64,000 nt of DNA from Mesorhizobium sangaii. GTDB lineage: Bacteria > Pseudomonadota > Alphaproteobacteria > Rhizobiales > Rhizobiaceae. The notes under the pieces were generated by a model, which saw only the letters and a program-made list of their open reading frames with translations, searched no databases and was not told the DNA's origin. A program made the translations under genes and the position numbers. Positions 1-8,277 of the stretch are shown in pieces (the stretch's first letter is position 1; each line of letters starts with the position of its first letter). The stretch spans positions 124,001 through 188,000 of the forward strand of contig NZ_JACHEF010000007.1 in assembly GCF_014207355.1 (NCBI RefSeq), read 5' to 3'.

Positions 1-685
1 GGCTGGCCATGTGGACGACGGCGTCGGCGACGCGCTCCACGTCCATCACCGCTTCGGCGGCGATCGAGCCATTGGCCTGCGGCACGCCGACCGTCATCGG
101 CTGCGCCATGTCGGTCAGCGCATTGCCGATGTCGATCTGGCCGCAGGCAATGTCATAGGGCCGGCCATCGAGCGCCAGCGTCTTGGTCAGTCCGGTAATG
201 GCATGTTTGGTCGCCGTGTAAGGCACCGAGCCCGGGCGCGGCGCATAGGCCGACACCGAGCCGTTGTTGATGATGCGGCCACCCATCGGCCGCTGCTTGC
301 GCATGGCGCCGAAGGCGGCGCGGGCGCACAGGAAGGAACCGGTGAGATTGACGCCGACGATGTCGTTCCAAACCTCGACCGGGATCTCGTCGATCGGCGT
401 CGATTTGTAGCCCATGCCGGCATTGTTGAAGAGCAGATCGACGCGGCCGAAGGCCTCCGCCACCGTCTCGAACAGATCATCGACCTGGCCGGCCTTGCTG
501 ATGTCGCAGGCAACCGCCAATGCCTTGGCCTCGGTCGGCCCGGCCTCTGCGACGGCGGCATCCAGCACGGATTTGCGGCGTCCGCAGAACACCGTGTTCC
601 AGCCGGCGTTGAGCAGCGCCGTGGCGACGCTCTTGCCGATGCCCGTGCCGGCGCCGGTGACGATGGCGGTTCTTTGCTCAGTCAT
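1..685 (-). CDS. SDR family oxidoreductase (3' end cut by window)
   Basis: NAD(P)-dependent short-chain dehydrogenase/reductase; substrate unknown. It reads leftward from ATG at 683-685, preceded by GAGGA at good spacing, and is still open at base 1, so the C-terminus lies outside the window (about 228 residues seen). Visible family marks are the TGAGTGIG nucleotide-binding loop close to the N-terminus, the NNAG motif, the catalytic serine in NGSVS and the YTATK catalytic Tyr/Lys pair. The family assignment is firm. The next gene upstream on this strand (DUF533) is 460 bp away, so this gene probably has its own promoter. Confidence 0.9.
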   Translation of the reverse strand, partial: MTEQRTAIVTGAGTGIGKSVATALLNAGWNTVFCGRRKSVLDAAVAEAGPTEAKALAVACDISKAGQVDDLFETVAEAFGRVDLLFNNAGMGYKSTPIDEIPVEVWNDIVGVNLTGSFLCARAAFGAMRKQRPMGGRIINNGSVSAYAPRPGSVPYTATKHAITGLTKTLALDGRPYDIACGQIDIGNALTDMAQPMTVGVPQANGSIAAEAVMDVERVADAVVHMAS

Positions 686-862
686 GGCTGTTGTCCTCAA
701 GCGGCGCTACGTGTGCTCGACTGATTTTCGGGGTTTGTCTTCAGGAGAGAAGGCATCGCAAATGACGGCTGCGATGGCAAGCAGGACCACCAGGGCTGGT
801 CTCGAAATGTGGAATCCGGTTTTCGGAAGAGACCCCGCTCAAACGAACGGATAGGGCCTGAC
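686..862. other. Intergenic stretch without a gene
   Basis: Spacer between the start of the SDR gene and the candidate sRNA terminator. No open frame here has a ribosome-binding site or family resemblance. Bases 800-850 carry a piece (aatccggttttcggaag) also echoed near 6506-6520, probably a scrap of a dispersed rhizobial repeat. Confidence 0.5.
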
Positions 863-927
863 AAAAAGGGCGGTCATTGGCGACCGCCCTGATCTGAACC
901 GGGCTTGGGAGGAGGAAAAACCGGTCC
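863..927 (-). ncRNA. Candidate small RNA with CCTCCTCCC anti-SD loop
   Basis: On the minus strand a hairpin whose arms are GACCGG (926-921) and CCGGTTC (902-896) exposes CCTCCTCCC (915-907) in its loop. It is followed by a perfect terminator: GGGCGGTC (889-882), loop, GACCGCCC (875-868), then five T (867-863). A TTAACT/TACACA promoter-like pair with a 17-base spacer lies just upstream. Rhizobial sRNAs of the alpha-r14 (NfeR1) type carry this anti-Shine-Dalgarno motif in hairpin loops; the resemblance is from memory, and this copy is shorter than I recall for that family. No protein gene directly precedes the terminator on this strand. Confidence 0.55.
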
Positions 928-1021
928 GACTGTGTAGAATCATGCGCTTCCTGAGTTAATGGAGGGTTAACCCCGGAAAGGCGATCTGTGCCGATTTGGG
1001 TTAGCGCCTGGGTCGAAAGTC

Positions 1022-1125
1022 GCTCTGGCGTGTCATATGGTGGTTGTTTCGAGAACCGGAGCGCAGCGGACTTTGGTCCGTGAGCAGCGGAAGCGCAGAA
1101 AACGCCATCAGATGGCCGCCAGAGC
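1022..1125. repeat. Dispersed palindromic repeat, family A copy 1
   Basis: Long imperfect inverted repeat with outer arms GCTCTGGCG (1022-1030) and CGCCAGAGC (1117-1125) and a central hairpin CGGAC-TTTG-GTCCG (1067-1080). The interior shares cgagaacc, tgagca and ggaagcgcagaaaacgcc with copy 2 at 32327-32450. Its right end lies 20 bp from the stop codon of the DUF533 gene, which reads toward it. Confidence 0.8.
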
Positions 1126-1144
1126 AGAGTTTCCAAACAGGCTC

Positions 1145-1882
1145 TCACCAGCGCGGATTGGACGAAGTCCCTGCCTTGGCCGGCACCCTGGCTGCCGAAA
1201 CCGTCGCCTCGACATGATCGACCAACGCATCCGGCAGGCCAAGCCGGCCGGCAAGCAGATCGAGATAGCCGCGCTCGGCGCGGGTGTCGGGATCGATGGT
1301 AAGGCGCGAGGCGGTATAGAGTTCGAGCTTCTGCGCATCGGTTTTGGCGCCGGCCACCAGCGCGTCGAGGTCGAGCGGGCTCTCCAGTTCCTTCATCAGG
1401 AATTTCTCGGCATCGGAGTCTATGCCGGCAAGGCTGAGCTTGCCGGCGATCTTCTGGCGTTCGTCGTCGTCGATATGGCCGTCGGCCTTGGCCGCCGAGA
1501 TCATCGCCCGAACCAGGGTCAGCGTGAATTCGTCCACGCCTTGCGGCGCCTGCGACGGGTGGAAAGCGGTGTCCTTGGGCGGCGGCAGCAATTCCGGTTC
1601 GCCGGCCGCGGGCGCTTCCGCCGGCGCGTTGCCGGCCTTGTAGTTCTGGTAGGCCTTGTAAGCGAGCCCGCCGATCGCGGCCAGGCCGCCTAGCTTCACG
1701 GCAGCGCCCGTCACCTCGCGGCCAGCACCGGTCCCGAGCAGTACGGCAGCCAGTGCGCCGGCCGCAAGCGGATTGTCCTTGGCCATCTGCACGGCCTGGC
1801 CCGCCTTGTCGCGAACGGTGCCGCTGGTGCCGGGAATTTGCGAGCCAAGCAGATCGTCGAGAAGCTTCTTGGGATCGAACAT
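1145..1882 (-). CDS. DUF533 / TerB-like membrane-associated protein
   Basis: Matches the DUF533 (YebE-type) family of unknown function. The 245-residue product starts MFDPKKLLDDLLG. It has a Gly/Ala-rich hydrophobic stretch at about residues 38-82, a short Pro/Ala linker, and a C-terminal helical TerB-like domain (about 115-225) with the acidic AKADGHIDDDE segment typical of that fold. It stands alone on the minus strand, 127 bp downstream of trhO. Repeat A copy 1 follows its stop codon and may form the 3' end of the mRNA. Family is confident; function is not known. Confidence 0.88.
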   Translation of the reverse strand: MFDPKKLLDDLLGSQIPGTSGTVRDKAGQAVQMAKDNPLAAGALAAVLLGTGAGREVTGAAVKLGGLAAIGGLAYKAYQNYKAGNAPAEAPAAGEPELLPPPKDTAFHPSQAPQGVDEFTLTLVRAMISAAKADGHIDDDERQKIAGKLSLAGIDSDAEKFLMKELESPLDLDALVAGAKTDAQKLELYTASRLTIDPDTRAERGYLDLLAGRLGLPDALVDHVEATVSAARVPAKAGTSSNPRW

Positions 1883-2009
1883 TCAATGCCTCCAGGATTT
1901 GCCCGGCCGAACGGGCAGGTTTCGAACGCCGAAGAGGTAGGCCCCGCACTTTGACATTACAATGACGTATCCATCGGGACAGATCCTTGGCGAGCGGCCG
2001 AAGCCGTGA

Positions 2010-2945
2010 TCAGGATCCGATATGCCGGCCCCTGCCCCGTACTTGCGCGAGTTCGACCTGGCGCTGGCGCTCGGCGTAACGCTCGCGATCCTCGTCGGAA
2101 CGCGCATCGAAACAACGCGGACAAGACACGCCGGTGGCGAACTTCGGTGACGTTAGGTCGCCTGGCGTCAGCGGATGGCGACAGGCACGGCAGAGTTCGG
2201 CCTCGCCCTCGGCAAGACCGTGCGACACCGAAACGCGTTCGTCGAAGACGAAGCACTCGCCTTGCCACAGGCTCTGTTCGGGCGGAACCTCCTCCAGGTA
2301 TTTGAGGATGCCGCCCTTGAGATGGAAGACATCCTCGAAGCCGAGGGACTTGACGTAGGCGGTCGCCTTTTCGCAGCGTATGCCGCCGGTGCAGAACATC
2401 GCCACCTTGCGGCCCTCGAGTTCCGCCCTGTGCGCTTCCACCCAGGCCGGAAACTCGCGAAAACTTGCCGTTGCCGGATCGACCGCGTCCTTGAACGTAC
2501 CGATCGACACCTCATAGGCGTTGCGCGTGTCGATGACGATCGTATCGGGCTCGGATATCAGCGCGTTCCAGTCGGCCGGCGCGACATAGGTGCCGGCACT
2601 CGTCGCTGGGTCGATGTCCCCGACACCCATGGTGACGATCTCGCGTTTCAACCGCACCTTCATGCGGTGGAACGGCGTTTCTGCTGCGCTGCTGTATTTG
2701 ACCTCGAGGCCGGCGAGCCCTTCGATGGCTTCGAGATAATCGATGAGTTCGGCAATCGCCGTCTCGCTGCCGGCGACGGTGCCGTTGATACCCTCATGCG
2801 CCAGAAGCAAGGTGCCCTTGATGCCGCGCCCGCAACAGAAAGCGGCGAGCGGCGCGCGCAATTCGTCGAAGGCGTCGAGCCGGGCAAACCGGTAGAGCGC
2901 GGCGACGCGGATGGGGTCTGTTGGCGTGGACAATGTCATTGCCAA
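2010..2945 (-). CDS. trhO: tRNA uridine(34) hydroxylase TrhO (rhodanese family)
   Basis: Oxygen-dependent hydroxylation of U34 in tRNA (5-hydroxyuridine formation), formerly the YceA rhodanese-like family. The 311-residue length is typical. An N-terminal acylphosphatase-like domain (about 10-105) is followed by a rhodanese domain with the active-site loop CTGGIRC at 185-191, where Cys185 is the catalytic position. A C-terminal Cys cluster (252, 255, 275, 278) looks like a zinc site. The start could be Met1 or Met3. It appears monocistronic. Confidence 0.95.
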   Translation of the reverse strand: MAMTLSTPTDPIRVAALYRFARLDAFDELRAPLAAFCCGRGIKGTLLLAHEGINGTVAGSETAIAELIDYLEAIEGLAGLEVKYSSAAETPFHRMKVRLKREIVTMGVGDIDPATSAGTYVAPADWNALISEPDTIVIDTRNAYEVSIGTFKDAVDPATASFREFPAWVEAHRAELEGRKVAMFCTGGIRCEKATAYVKSLGFEDVFHLKGGILKYLEEVPPEQSLWQGECFVFDERVSVSHGLAEGEAELCRACRHPLTPGDLTSPKFATGVSCPRCFDARSDEDRERYAERQRQVELAQVRGRGRHIGS

Positions 2946-3129
2946 GCCAACTAGACGCTCGTCGCAGCCGATTCAAGGCGCACCGGCTTCATCAGCCCGT
3001 CATCGTTTTTGATGGCAGTGTCCGGTATAACTGCGCCACGGCGCGTGACATCGCGACACGCTTCGTTTCATGGACAGAAAAACACCCGTCTGCTAATCGG
3101 TTGAATTGTCCCACGATACGGAGAGACAG

Positions 3130-3768
3130 ATGCCCAGCAAGACCGAAAAACTCCTGTCGCTCCTCAACGGCCAGCCGGTCATCCCGGTGCTGAAGATCGC
3201 CAACGTCGATGATGCCGTGCCGCTGGCCCGCGCTTTGGCGCGTGGCGGCCTGCCGGCGATCGAGATCACGCTCAGGACCGCCGATGCACTGGAAGCGATC
3301 CGGCGGGTGGCGGCTGAGGTCGAGGACGCCATCGTCGGCGCCGGCACCATTCTCGATGCGCGTCAATTCGAACAGGCGGCGGCCGCAGGCTCGCGCTTCA
3401 TCGTCAGCCCCGGCATCACCCGCGAGCTTCTGGCGGCAGCGGCCCAAAGCGACGTTCCGCTGTTGCCCGGCGCCATCACGCCTGGCGAGATCATGGCTGC
3501 ACGGGAAGCCGGCTTGCGCTTTCTCAAATTCTTCCCGGCCGAGCAGTCGGGCGGCATCGCTTCGCTGAAGGCCTTCGCCTCGCCGCTCGCCGATGTGAAG
3601 TTCTGTCCGACCGGCGGCATCACCGGCAAGAACGCGGCCGAGTATCTCAGCCTGCCCAACGTCGTCTGCGTCGGCGGCTCCTGGGTTGCCCCGGACGACA
3701 TGGTCAAGGCCGGTAAGTGGGACGAGATCGAGGCTCTCGCACGCGCGGCCAGCAAGCTGGCAAAATAG
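3130..3768 (+). CDS. eda: KDPG aldolase (2-dehydro-3-deoxy-phosphogluconate aldolase)
   Basis: Entner-Doudoroff enzyme that cleaves KDPG to pyruvate and glyceraldehyde 3-phosphate. The ATG at 3130 is chosen because GGAGAG lies just before it; a TTG at 3106 would add eight residues without support. The 212-residue product has the class I aldolase (beta/alpha)8 pattern with Glu45 and Arg49 in EITLRT and the Schiff-base Lys133 in LKFFPAE. The phosphate-binding GGI and GGSW motifs are near the C-terminus. No other Entner-Doudoroff gene is adjacent. A bidirectional terminator follows. Confidence 0.96.
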   Translation: MPSKTEKLLSLLNGQPVIPVLKIANVDDAVPLARALARGGLPAIEITLRTADALEAIRRVAAEVEDAIVGAGTILDARQFEQAAAAGSRFIVSPGITRELLAAAAQSDVPLLPGAITPGEIMAAREAGLRFLKFFPAEQSGGIASLKAFASPLADVKFCPTGGITGKNAAEYLSLPNVVCVGGSWVAPDDMVKAGKWDEIEALARAASKLAK

Positions 3769-3789
3769 GGCTTTCGGCGCGGCATGAAA

Positions 3790-3817
3790 AACCCGGCCGA
3801 CTTGCGTCGACCGGGTT
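3790..3817. terminator. Bidirectional hairpin terminator between eda and a convergent gene
   Basis: AACCCGGCCGAC (3790-3801), loop TTGC, GTCGACCGGGTT (3806-3817): a 12-bp stem with one mismatch, flanked by A-rich sequence on the left. It sits between two convergent genes and can serve both. Confidence 0.8.
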
Positions 3818-3840
3818 CTGCTGCTTGAGTTTCGAGCCGA

Positions 3841-4035
3841 TCAGTTGCAGACCCTGATCTTTTCCACGACCTTGCGGTGGTGAGCCCAATGCGTGACCAC
3901 CTTGGTGCGGCAGTGCTTCCTCATCATGTGCATATGGTCGTTGGTCTTCACGACAACGGTCGCTGCCTGCGTGGGAGCGATGGCCGCCGAAGTGGTTGCC
4001 AAGGCAATGACCGATGCCAGTAGAATGTTCTTCAT
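3841..4035 (-). CDS. Small exported protein, unknown function
   Basis: A 64-residue product from ATG 4033-4035. The open frame extends 22 codons upstream to 4101, but this start gives a clean signal peptide (MKNILLASVIALATT, cleavage near TQA|ATV) and has GGGGA upstream. The mature part is short, rich in His and basic residues (HMHMM, HWAHHRK) and has two cysteines (HCRTK and the penultimate residue), suggesting a periplasmic disulfide or metal contact. I do not recognise a family. Confidence 0.7.
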   Translation of the reverse strand: MKNILLASVIALATTSAAIAPTQAATVVVKTNDHMHMMRKHCRTKVVTHWAHHRKVVEKIRVCN

Positions 4036-4167
4036 GGATATCCCCGGGTTTGAACGAACAGGGGAGGAACCCTTGAAGGACTGAGCAAGTTCCACGCTCA
4101 CGGCAATGTCAGACCGGCGTGATCGGGCCGATGGTCAGGGAATCACCGCGCTCCGCTACGCAACAGA

Positions 4168-4197
4168 AAAGCCGCGCAGGTTGCCCGGCGCGGCTTT
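4168..4197 (-). terminator. Terminator of the DUF882 gene
   Basis: AAAGCCGCGC (4168-4177) and GCGCGGCTTT (4188-4197) form a perfect 10-bp stem 18 bp beyond the stop of the leftward DUF882 gene; the minus strand continues into a T-run. Confidence 0.8.
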
Positions 4198-4214
4198 GTC
4201 GATTGGCTGGTCGC

Positions 4215-6083
4215 TTACTTGGTCTGGAAGCGGGCGACCGACAGGAACTTGACGGCGTTGCCGGTGAAGCGGTTGGCGTCGGCCATCTGGTCGCCAGACT
4301 GGAAGCCAGCCGTGTAGACCTCGCTCGGCGGCGTATGCACGATGCTGTAGGCGTAGCCCGGCGCTGTCGTGGCGCTTGAAACGGTGGCGACATGTTCGCC
4401 GCTGGTCAGCGCCCAGCGGGCGGCCTGCGGCGCGGCGGCAACCACCATGGCCTTGGGACCAGGCTTCAGGTCGCGGGCGGTGGCTCTCGATTCCTTACGG
4501 GTCGTCTTGACGCCAGCGCCGATCGCGGCGGCCGGATCGGTACCGGCAGGGCGGGCAACGACAGCCTCGCGCGGCGATGCAGCATCGGCGCCCGACTGAT
4601 CGTTGAAGGCCGAACGCGCCTCGGACAAGGACAAGGAAGCGACCTGGTATGCGTCGGCCGCAGCACCGGCCCGGGCATTGGCCTCGTCGAGCACGGCCTT
4701 CACCTCGTCCGGCCTGGCCATGTCGGGCCGCGCGCTGGGCAGCGCCGAGAAGGCGTCGGTCGCAGCGCTGCCGCGCTCAGCCGTATCCGCCAGCGCCATC
4801 AGCACGTCCTTGCTGGGTGGCGGAGCCAGAGCGGCCGGCAGCGAATTGTCGGGGCGCCATGTCGGCAACGGTACGTTGTTGACAGCGACCTGAGCAGGGA
4901 CCGGGGCCGGGGCGGCCGACGGATCGGCCATGCCGAAAGGCACGTTCGCCGGCGCATGTGCTGTCGCCACGGCCTGCTCGGTAGTTGTTGCCGCATCCGC
5001 TGTCGCAGTCGCATCCGCTGACGCATCCGCCATGGCGAAAGGAACGTTGTCAGGCGACTGGGCACCGACATCGGCCTTCGGCCGCGGTGCAAAATCAGGC
5101 AGCGGAATGCTGCGGGCGGGCAGCGCCGCGATGATCGTCTCCGGCGTATCCTTTTCCGGCTCCGGAGCCTGCTCCTCGGCGATCTGCGGAATCTCCGCGC
5201 GCTTTGCATTCTCCGGCGCCACGATGGCGATGCCCGGGAGGTTGTTGGTCTTGGCTGTCGCGGCCGGCTGCAGGTTTCTAGCCTTGGGCGGAGGTGCCGC
5301 CGAAGCGGTCTCGACATCGGCGCTGTCGTCGGCCTCGTCGTCGCCGCCGCCGCCAAAGAAAGCCGACAGGAACCCACCTGATTTCTTGCTGCTGCCGCCG
5401 GCGCTGGCCAGTTCAATGGCCGGCGCGCCTGCACCCTTGCGCGCCTTGTAGGAGGCGAGCGCCTGCTCAAAGCCTGGCAGCGGCCTGCCGTCGCTCGGCA
5501 CATGCAGCGTCTTGCCATTGGGGAACAGGCTGACCAGTTCCTGGCGGCTGATGCCGGGCCAGTGGCGCACATTGCCGACATCCATATGGACGAACGGCGA
5601 ACCGGATGTCGGATAGTAGCCGACGCCGCCACCCTGCATCTTGAGACCGATGTTGCGCAGCTTCTTCAGCGGCACGCCGGGAATGTAGAAGTCCATCGCC
5701 TTGCCGAGCATGTGCTGGCTCTTCTCGGCGACGCCCCTGCTGCGGCTGCGCAGCATCGAGTTCGTCGACGGCGAGCGATAGCCGCAGACGACCTGGATGT
5801 AGTCCGTGGCACCGCTTTCCCGGTAGGCTTCCCAGACCAGATCCAGCAGACGCGGATCCATCTTGGTGGGCTCGTTGCGGCGCCAGTCGCGCAAGATGAT
5901 GTTGATCTTCCTCAGACCCTCGGGAACGTAGCGGCCATTGCGCTTGTAGACGATCTCGGCCTTCTCGTGCGTATGAAGGTGATAAAGTTTCAGCGAACGT
6001 GTTTCGGCGCTGGCACCGGTTGCAGCCGCGGCAACAAAACCAAATGCGACAATCAACGCCGCCAGCCATTTCGGCCAGACGCT
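4215..6083 (-). CDS. DUF882 (YcbK/M15-like) exported protein with long Ala/Pro tail
   Basis: DUF882 proteins are related to peptidase M15 D-Ala carboxypeptidases and act, or are inferred to act, on the cell wall. The GTG at 6081-6083 yields MSVWPKW followed by a classic signal peptide ending GASA|ET. The frame stays open to a TTG at 6173 without a good ribosome site, so the start is uncertain. The DUF882 domain spans about the first 200 residues after the signal, with the GYRSP, SQHMLGKAMDF and FVHMDVG motifs (zinc-type His/Asp pattern). The remaining ~400 residues are low-complexity Ala/Pro-rich with recurring VPFAMADAS/VPFGMADPS-like units, unusually long for the family. Confidence 0.88.
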   Translation of the reverse strand, partial: SVWPKWLAALIVAFGFVAAAATGASAETRSLKLYHLHTHEKAEIVYKRNGRYVPEGLRKINIILRDWRRNEPTKMDPRLLDLVWEAYRESGATDYIQVVCGYRSPSTNSMLRSRSRGVAEKSQHMLGKAMDFYIPGVPLKKLRNIGLKMQGGGVGYYPTSGSPFVHMDVGNVRHWPGISRQELVSLFPNGKTLHVPSDGRPLPGFEQALASYKARKGAGAPAIELASAGGSSKKSGGFLSAFFGGGGDDEADDSADVETASAAPPPKARNLQPAATAKTNNLPGIAIVAPENAKRAEIPQIAEEQAPEPEKDTPETIIAALPARSIPLPDFAPRPKADVGAQSPDNVPFAMADASADATATADAATTTEQAVATAHAPANVPFGMADPSAAPAPVPAQVAVNNVPLPTWRPDNSLPAALAPPPSKDVLMALADTAERGSAATDAFSALPSARPDMARPDEVKAVLDEANARAGAAADAYQVASLSLSEARSAFNDQSGADAASPREAVVARPAGTDPAAAIGAGVKTTRKESRATARDLKPGPKAMVVAAAPQAARWALTSGEHVATVSSATTAPGYAYSIVHTPPSEVYTAGFQSGDQMADANRFTGNAVKFLSVARFQTK

Positions 6084-6578
6084 CACGTGAAGGTGCCGCC
6101 CGTTTGTGTGTCGTTCGATTCTGTTCAAATCAAAAGGCCCTGCAGGCTGCCGTTTGTCCCCGGATTTGTCCAAACGGATGTGTCGTTATCACATCCGAAT
6201 ATCGATCCTAATGGTTAATCATCGCTTATTGAAGCCAAAATGCGGTAACACCGTGGCGATATCCCGTCAAAAATTGTTCACCGGGTTTCTTGGTAAACCA
6301 CTGGTTTAGATCATGTTTCCGCCTTTGCCCGAAACACGATCTGTTACCGTCAGCCTTAATGCGTGAACAGGCCTGTCCATGGGCCCGCCACATTCCCGCC
6401 AAAACCCGATATAGGGCGTATTCTGACATTTCAAGCTGGCTCCGGCCTTGCGTCCGAAGCGTGGATCCCGAACCGAAGGTCGGCAAAGCAATGGAGGAAA
6501 CTGGTTTTCGGAAGGGATTATGCGCTTGAAGGTGTGTTGGAATTGAGGTCAGGCGGCATCGCCTGAACCTCAACATAC
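6084..6578. promoter_or_regulatory. Intergenic region with likely DUF882 promoter
   Basis: About 490 bp without a supportable gene. On the minus strand a TTGAAA and a perfect CTATAT (-10, 6414-6409) are about 14 bases apart, slightly short spacing. They would give a leader of a few hundred bases. A 13-base palindrome AAACCACTGGTTT (6298-6310 area) lies within that leader. A 116-codon open frame at 6226-6576 has no ribosome site and looks like repeat DNA. Confidence 0.4.
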
Positions 6579-8120
6579 CTAGGAAGCGAGCCGGTCGACG
6601 CGGCCGGTCTCCGGGTCGATGCCGTATTCCTTGAGCTTGCGGTAAAGCGTCGAGCGGCCGATGCCGAGGCGGCGGGCGACTTCGCTCATCTGGCCGTTGT
6701 AGTGGTCGATGGCGAGCTTGATCATCTCGAGCTCGACATCGGCCAGCGCACGCACATTGCCGCGTTCGTCGAGCGCCCGCAACGTACCGAAGCGAGGCTG
6801 CAGCCTGGCCAGCGGATCGGGCTGGATCGCCACGGCGGCCTCGCCGGACGAGGCTTCCGCGTCGCCAGGCTCAGTGTCCAGCGGCAAGGACGCGGACGGC
6901 GAAACGCCATCGGCGTCGAGATTGACGGTGCCTTCCACCTGCGCCCGGATCTGCGGGAAGTCCTCCGTGGTCAGCACATCGCCTTCGCAAAGCACCGAGG
7001 CCCGGAAGACGGCATTTTCGAGCTGCCGGATGTTTCCCGGCCAGTCATAGGCCTGCAGCACGGCAAGCGCCGCGGCTGAAATGCCTTGCAGGCGATGACG
7101 CGGGTCGGCCGGCGCCACCTTCTCCATGAAATGCGTGACCAGATAGGGTATGTCGTCGCGGCGGTCGCGCAGCGGCGGCACGAAGATCGGATAGACGTTC
7201 AGCCGATAGAACAGATCTTCGCGGAACTTGCCGTCCTTGACCTGCTGCAGGAGGTTGCGGTGCGTCGCCGAAATCAGCCTGATGTCGACCCTGACGGTCG
7301 AGCGTCCGCCGACCGGGTCGACCTCGCCGTCCTGCACGGCGCGCAGCAGCTTGACCTGCACGTCGAGCGGCAGGTCGCCGATCTCGTCGAGAAACAGCGT
7401 TCCCGAATGCGCCTCGACGAACTTGCCTGTGTGCTTATCGGTGGCGCCGGTGAACGAGCCCTTCTCGTGGCCGAACAGGATCGATTCGACCAGATTGTCG
7501 GGAATGGCGCCGCAATTGACGGTGACGAAGGGTTTCGAGCGGCGGTCGCCGCTGCCCTGGATGGCGCGCGCCACCAGTTCCTTGCCGACACCGGACTCGC
7601 CCTCGATCAGAATCGGAATGTTGGATGCCGCCGCCTTCTGGCCGAGGCGGATCACCCTGTCCATGGCCGGGCTGTGCGTGACCATGTCCTTGAAGGTCAG
7701 AAGTCCGCCACGCCGGCGCGACGTACGCTTGACCTCGCCCTCGACGGCCTCGACCTTGAGCGCATTGGCGATCGACGCCTGCAGCCTGTCGGGCGATGCC
7801 GGCTTGACGACGAAATCGAAGGCTCCGTGACGCATGGCCGAAACCACGGTCTCGATGCCGCCCTGGGCGGTCTGCACGATCGTCGGGACATTTATGTCGC
7901 GCTCGCGCATCGCCTTCAGCACGCCGATGCCGTCCAGACCGGGCATGACCAGATCGAGGATGACCACCGAAACCTCGCGGGCGCCTGGCCCGTCGAGGAC
8001 ATCGAGCGCGGCCGCTCCGCCGTCGACGACGGTTGCCGCATGGCCGAACCGCGTCACGGCTGCTTCGAGCAGCCGTCGCTGCACGGGATCGTCATCGACT
8101 ATGAGTATGGAACCTGTCAT
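6579..8120 (-). CDS. Sigma-54-dependent response regulator
   Basis: NtrC-family activator of sigma-54 promoters; its targets and partner kinase are not visible here. The ATG at 8118-8120 gives 513 residues; the frame runs 60 codons further upstream without sense. The receiver domain (1-120) has phospho-acceptor Asp56 in VVILDLVMPG and conserved Lys106. The AAA+ domain has Walker A GESGVGK (174-180), the sigma-54 contact loop as GSFTGA (221-226, Ser for the usual Ala) and Walker B LFLDEIG (242-248). A Fis-type HTH occupies the last ~40 residues. No kinase gene is nearby, so it is an orphan regulator. Confidence 0.93.
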   Translation of the reverse strand: MTGSILIVDDDPVQRRLLEAAVTRFGHAATVVDGGAAALDVLDGPGAREVSVVILDLVMPGLDGIGVLKAMRERDINVPTIVQTAQGGIETVVSAMRHGAFDFVVKPASPDRLQASIANALKVEAVEGEVKRTSRRRGGLLTFKDMVTHSPAMDRVIRLGQKAAASNIPILIEGESGVGKELVARAIQGSGDRRSKPFVTVNCGAIPDNLVESILFGHEKGSFTGATDKHTGKFVEAHSGTLFLDEIGDLPLDVQVKLLRAVQDGEVDPVGGRSTVRVDIRLISATHRNLLQQVKDGKFREDLFYRLNVYPIFVPPLRDRRDDIPYLVTHFMEKVAPADPRHRLQGISAAALAVLQAYDWPGNIRQLENAVFRASVLCEGDVLTTEDFPQIRAQVEGTVNLDADGVSPSASLPLDTEPGDAEASSGEAAVAIQPDPLARLQPRFGTLRALDERGNVRALADVELEMIKLAIDHYNGQMSEVARRLGIGRSTLYRKLKEYGIDPETGRVDRLAS

Positions 8121-8277
8121 GACTGGTACGACTATGCCCGCCCGAGGAATTCTGCCCTGTGGACCATCTTGGCACAGGGTTCTAAATAAGGTTTCAAAAA
8201 ACCCGGTGAATGAATTCCTTAGGATTTGACCGGCTTCTCGTTTCCCCTTTGAACCTCGGCCACGGAAGGTATCGGCG

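Noticed and set aside
741..1949. 402-codon minus-strand frame over the DUF533 region
   Set aside because: Runs through the sRNA and repeat and uses the wrong frame of the DUF533 gene.
6226..6576. 116-codon minus-strand frame in the intergenic region
   Set aside because: No ribosome site, and it overlaps promoter-like and repeat-like sequence.
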